Below, in pieces: positions 63,449 through 64,000 of a stretch of 64,000 bases of DNA. Within the stretch, counting starts at the first letter, position 1. Every line of letters begins with the position of its first letter. The notes under the pieces were generated by a model, which was not told the DNA's origin, did no database searches, and saw nothing but the letters and a program-made list of their open reading frames with translations. The DNA comes from Chlamydoabsidia padenii (lineage: Eukaryota > Mucoromycota > Mucoromycetes > Mucorales > Cunninghamellaceae): NCBI GenBank assembly GCA_025330725.1, contig JAIWND010000004.1, positions 620,001-684,000 on the forward strand, written 5' to 3'. Made by a program: the position numbers and the translations under genes.

Positions 63449-64000
63449 GTCACAATGGAATTGGCATTGTCCTTTTGAACAAAAACGTCAGCAACAAACT
63501 TGGTGGATGACTCTATACAAGAAATGGCTGCCCTTGTATTCACTAATATTGGTATGATTCATCTTGGGAAATGGTTCTTCGTTTCCTTATATTGGTGGCC
63601 AAGATACACAAAGCTGGTCAAGGAAACAAGATAGGTATACATGGAAACGTCCTACACGTAACCTGGTCCATGGAAGCGGGTAAATGACCAGACTCAAAAA
63701 CAAAATCTTTATAGTGAAGCCAAGGTGTCTCTTTTAGTTTCTGGCTACAACGTTGCGGTGACACCAAGTTTATGTAAAGTAAATTCATCTGGCTCTGGGT
63801 GGAATCAAGAAACAGGTATGTTATGGAACAATATGACCAATCCAAGTGACTTCTTGTAGAAGAGTTGTAAAATCAAATGGATGAAATGTGCACATACTAA
63901 CAATGTCTTCCTCCTTCTCTCTACAGAATAATATGGTCATCGAGGCTTTGCTCCTAGCGCCACATCGATGTCTGGATCTGCATTACTTATTACATCAACA
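63449..64000 (+). pseudogene. Coding fragments with in-frame stops, runs off the window
   Basis: From an AATAG acceptor at 63448 one frame reads SQWNWHCPFEQKRQQQTWWM then TLYKKWLPLYSLILV, meets TGA at 63555-63557, and continues in the same frame with protein-like FILGNGSSFPYIGGQDTQSW then SRKQDRYTWKRPTRNLVHGS to a GTAAAT donor at 63680. After the next AG the phase-matched exon (from 63738) reads FWLQRCGDTKFM and meets TAA at 63775-63777. A further segment near the edge reads GHRGFAPSATSMSGSALLIT. A TGG-to-TGA nonsense change in a real gene, or a retained intron, could explain this. The family is not recognised. Beyond the window the gene may continue. Confidence 0.35.

Overview
This is a window of fungal nuclear DNA. 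It has compact genes with many short GT-AG introns (about 50-180 nt), AT-rich spacers full of homopolymer and microsatellite tracts, and fungal gene content: a chitin synthase activator with Sel1 repeats and a CaaX end, the ergosterol enzyme ERG4, a PHO89-type phosphate transporter and a cytosolic-type coproporphyrinogen oxidase. The protein variants and the intron style suggest an early-diverging fungus, probably Mucoromycota. That placement is inference. I see no rRNA, tRNA, CRISPR array or intact transposon.

Layout. 1-9.4 kb: the 3' end of a Chs4/Skt5-like gene, an UNC-93-like MFS protein, PER1 (GPI-lipid remodelling), an F-box/ankyrin protein and a C2H2 zinc-finger regulator. 9.8-11.1 kb: an unresolved coding-like stretch on the minus strand. 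11.5-19.7 kb: a 12-exon GPI-phospholipase D-like gene, an unknown 420-residue protein, RPS18 with a well-formed box C/D snoRNA in a 3'-UTR intron, and two tandem paralogues of an unrecognised family. 19.9-35.7 kb: a peroxisomal ABCD half-transporter, FBXO9-like F-box protein, Trf4/5-like poly(A) polymerase, NPC1, a GATA-like plus PHD protein, PRP38 and another F-box-like protein. 35.7-40 kb: a gene-poor block. 40-48 kb: mitochondrial bL32m, a 53-residue membrane protein, eIF2B delta, a VPS68/TMEM50-like protein and an IQGAP-related RasGAP. 49.7-62.3 kb: a short bL33m-like protein, HEM13, PHO89, a sugar transporter, a NUDT19-like Nudix hydrolase, a secreted unknown and ERG4. 62.3-64 kb: degraded-looking coding fragments that run off the edge.

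Several genes touch shared pathways. NPC1 and ERG4 handle sterols. PER1 and the GPI-PLD-like protein act on GPI anchors. The ABCD transporter and the Nudix hydrolase (C-terminal SQL) both point to peroxisomal acyl-CoA metabolism. Two F-box or F-box-like proteins accompany the FBXO9 homologue. They are not arranged as an obvious cluster.

The most striking unexplained signal is a short motif, roughly GGCGGGATTTRAA, present close to 40 times on either strand. A copy lies about 70-150 bp upstream of the start codon of most genes here, often followed by a T-rich tract and then the ATG. It looks like a genome-wide promoter or chromatin element. Second is the snoRNA in the RPS18 3'-UTR intron. Exon structures below were read by eye from splice signals and reading-frame continuity; all multi-exon totals given are exact multiples of three.
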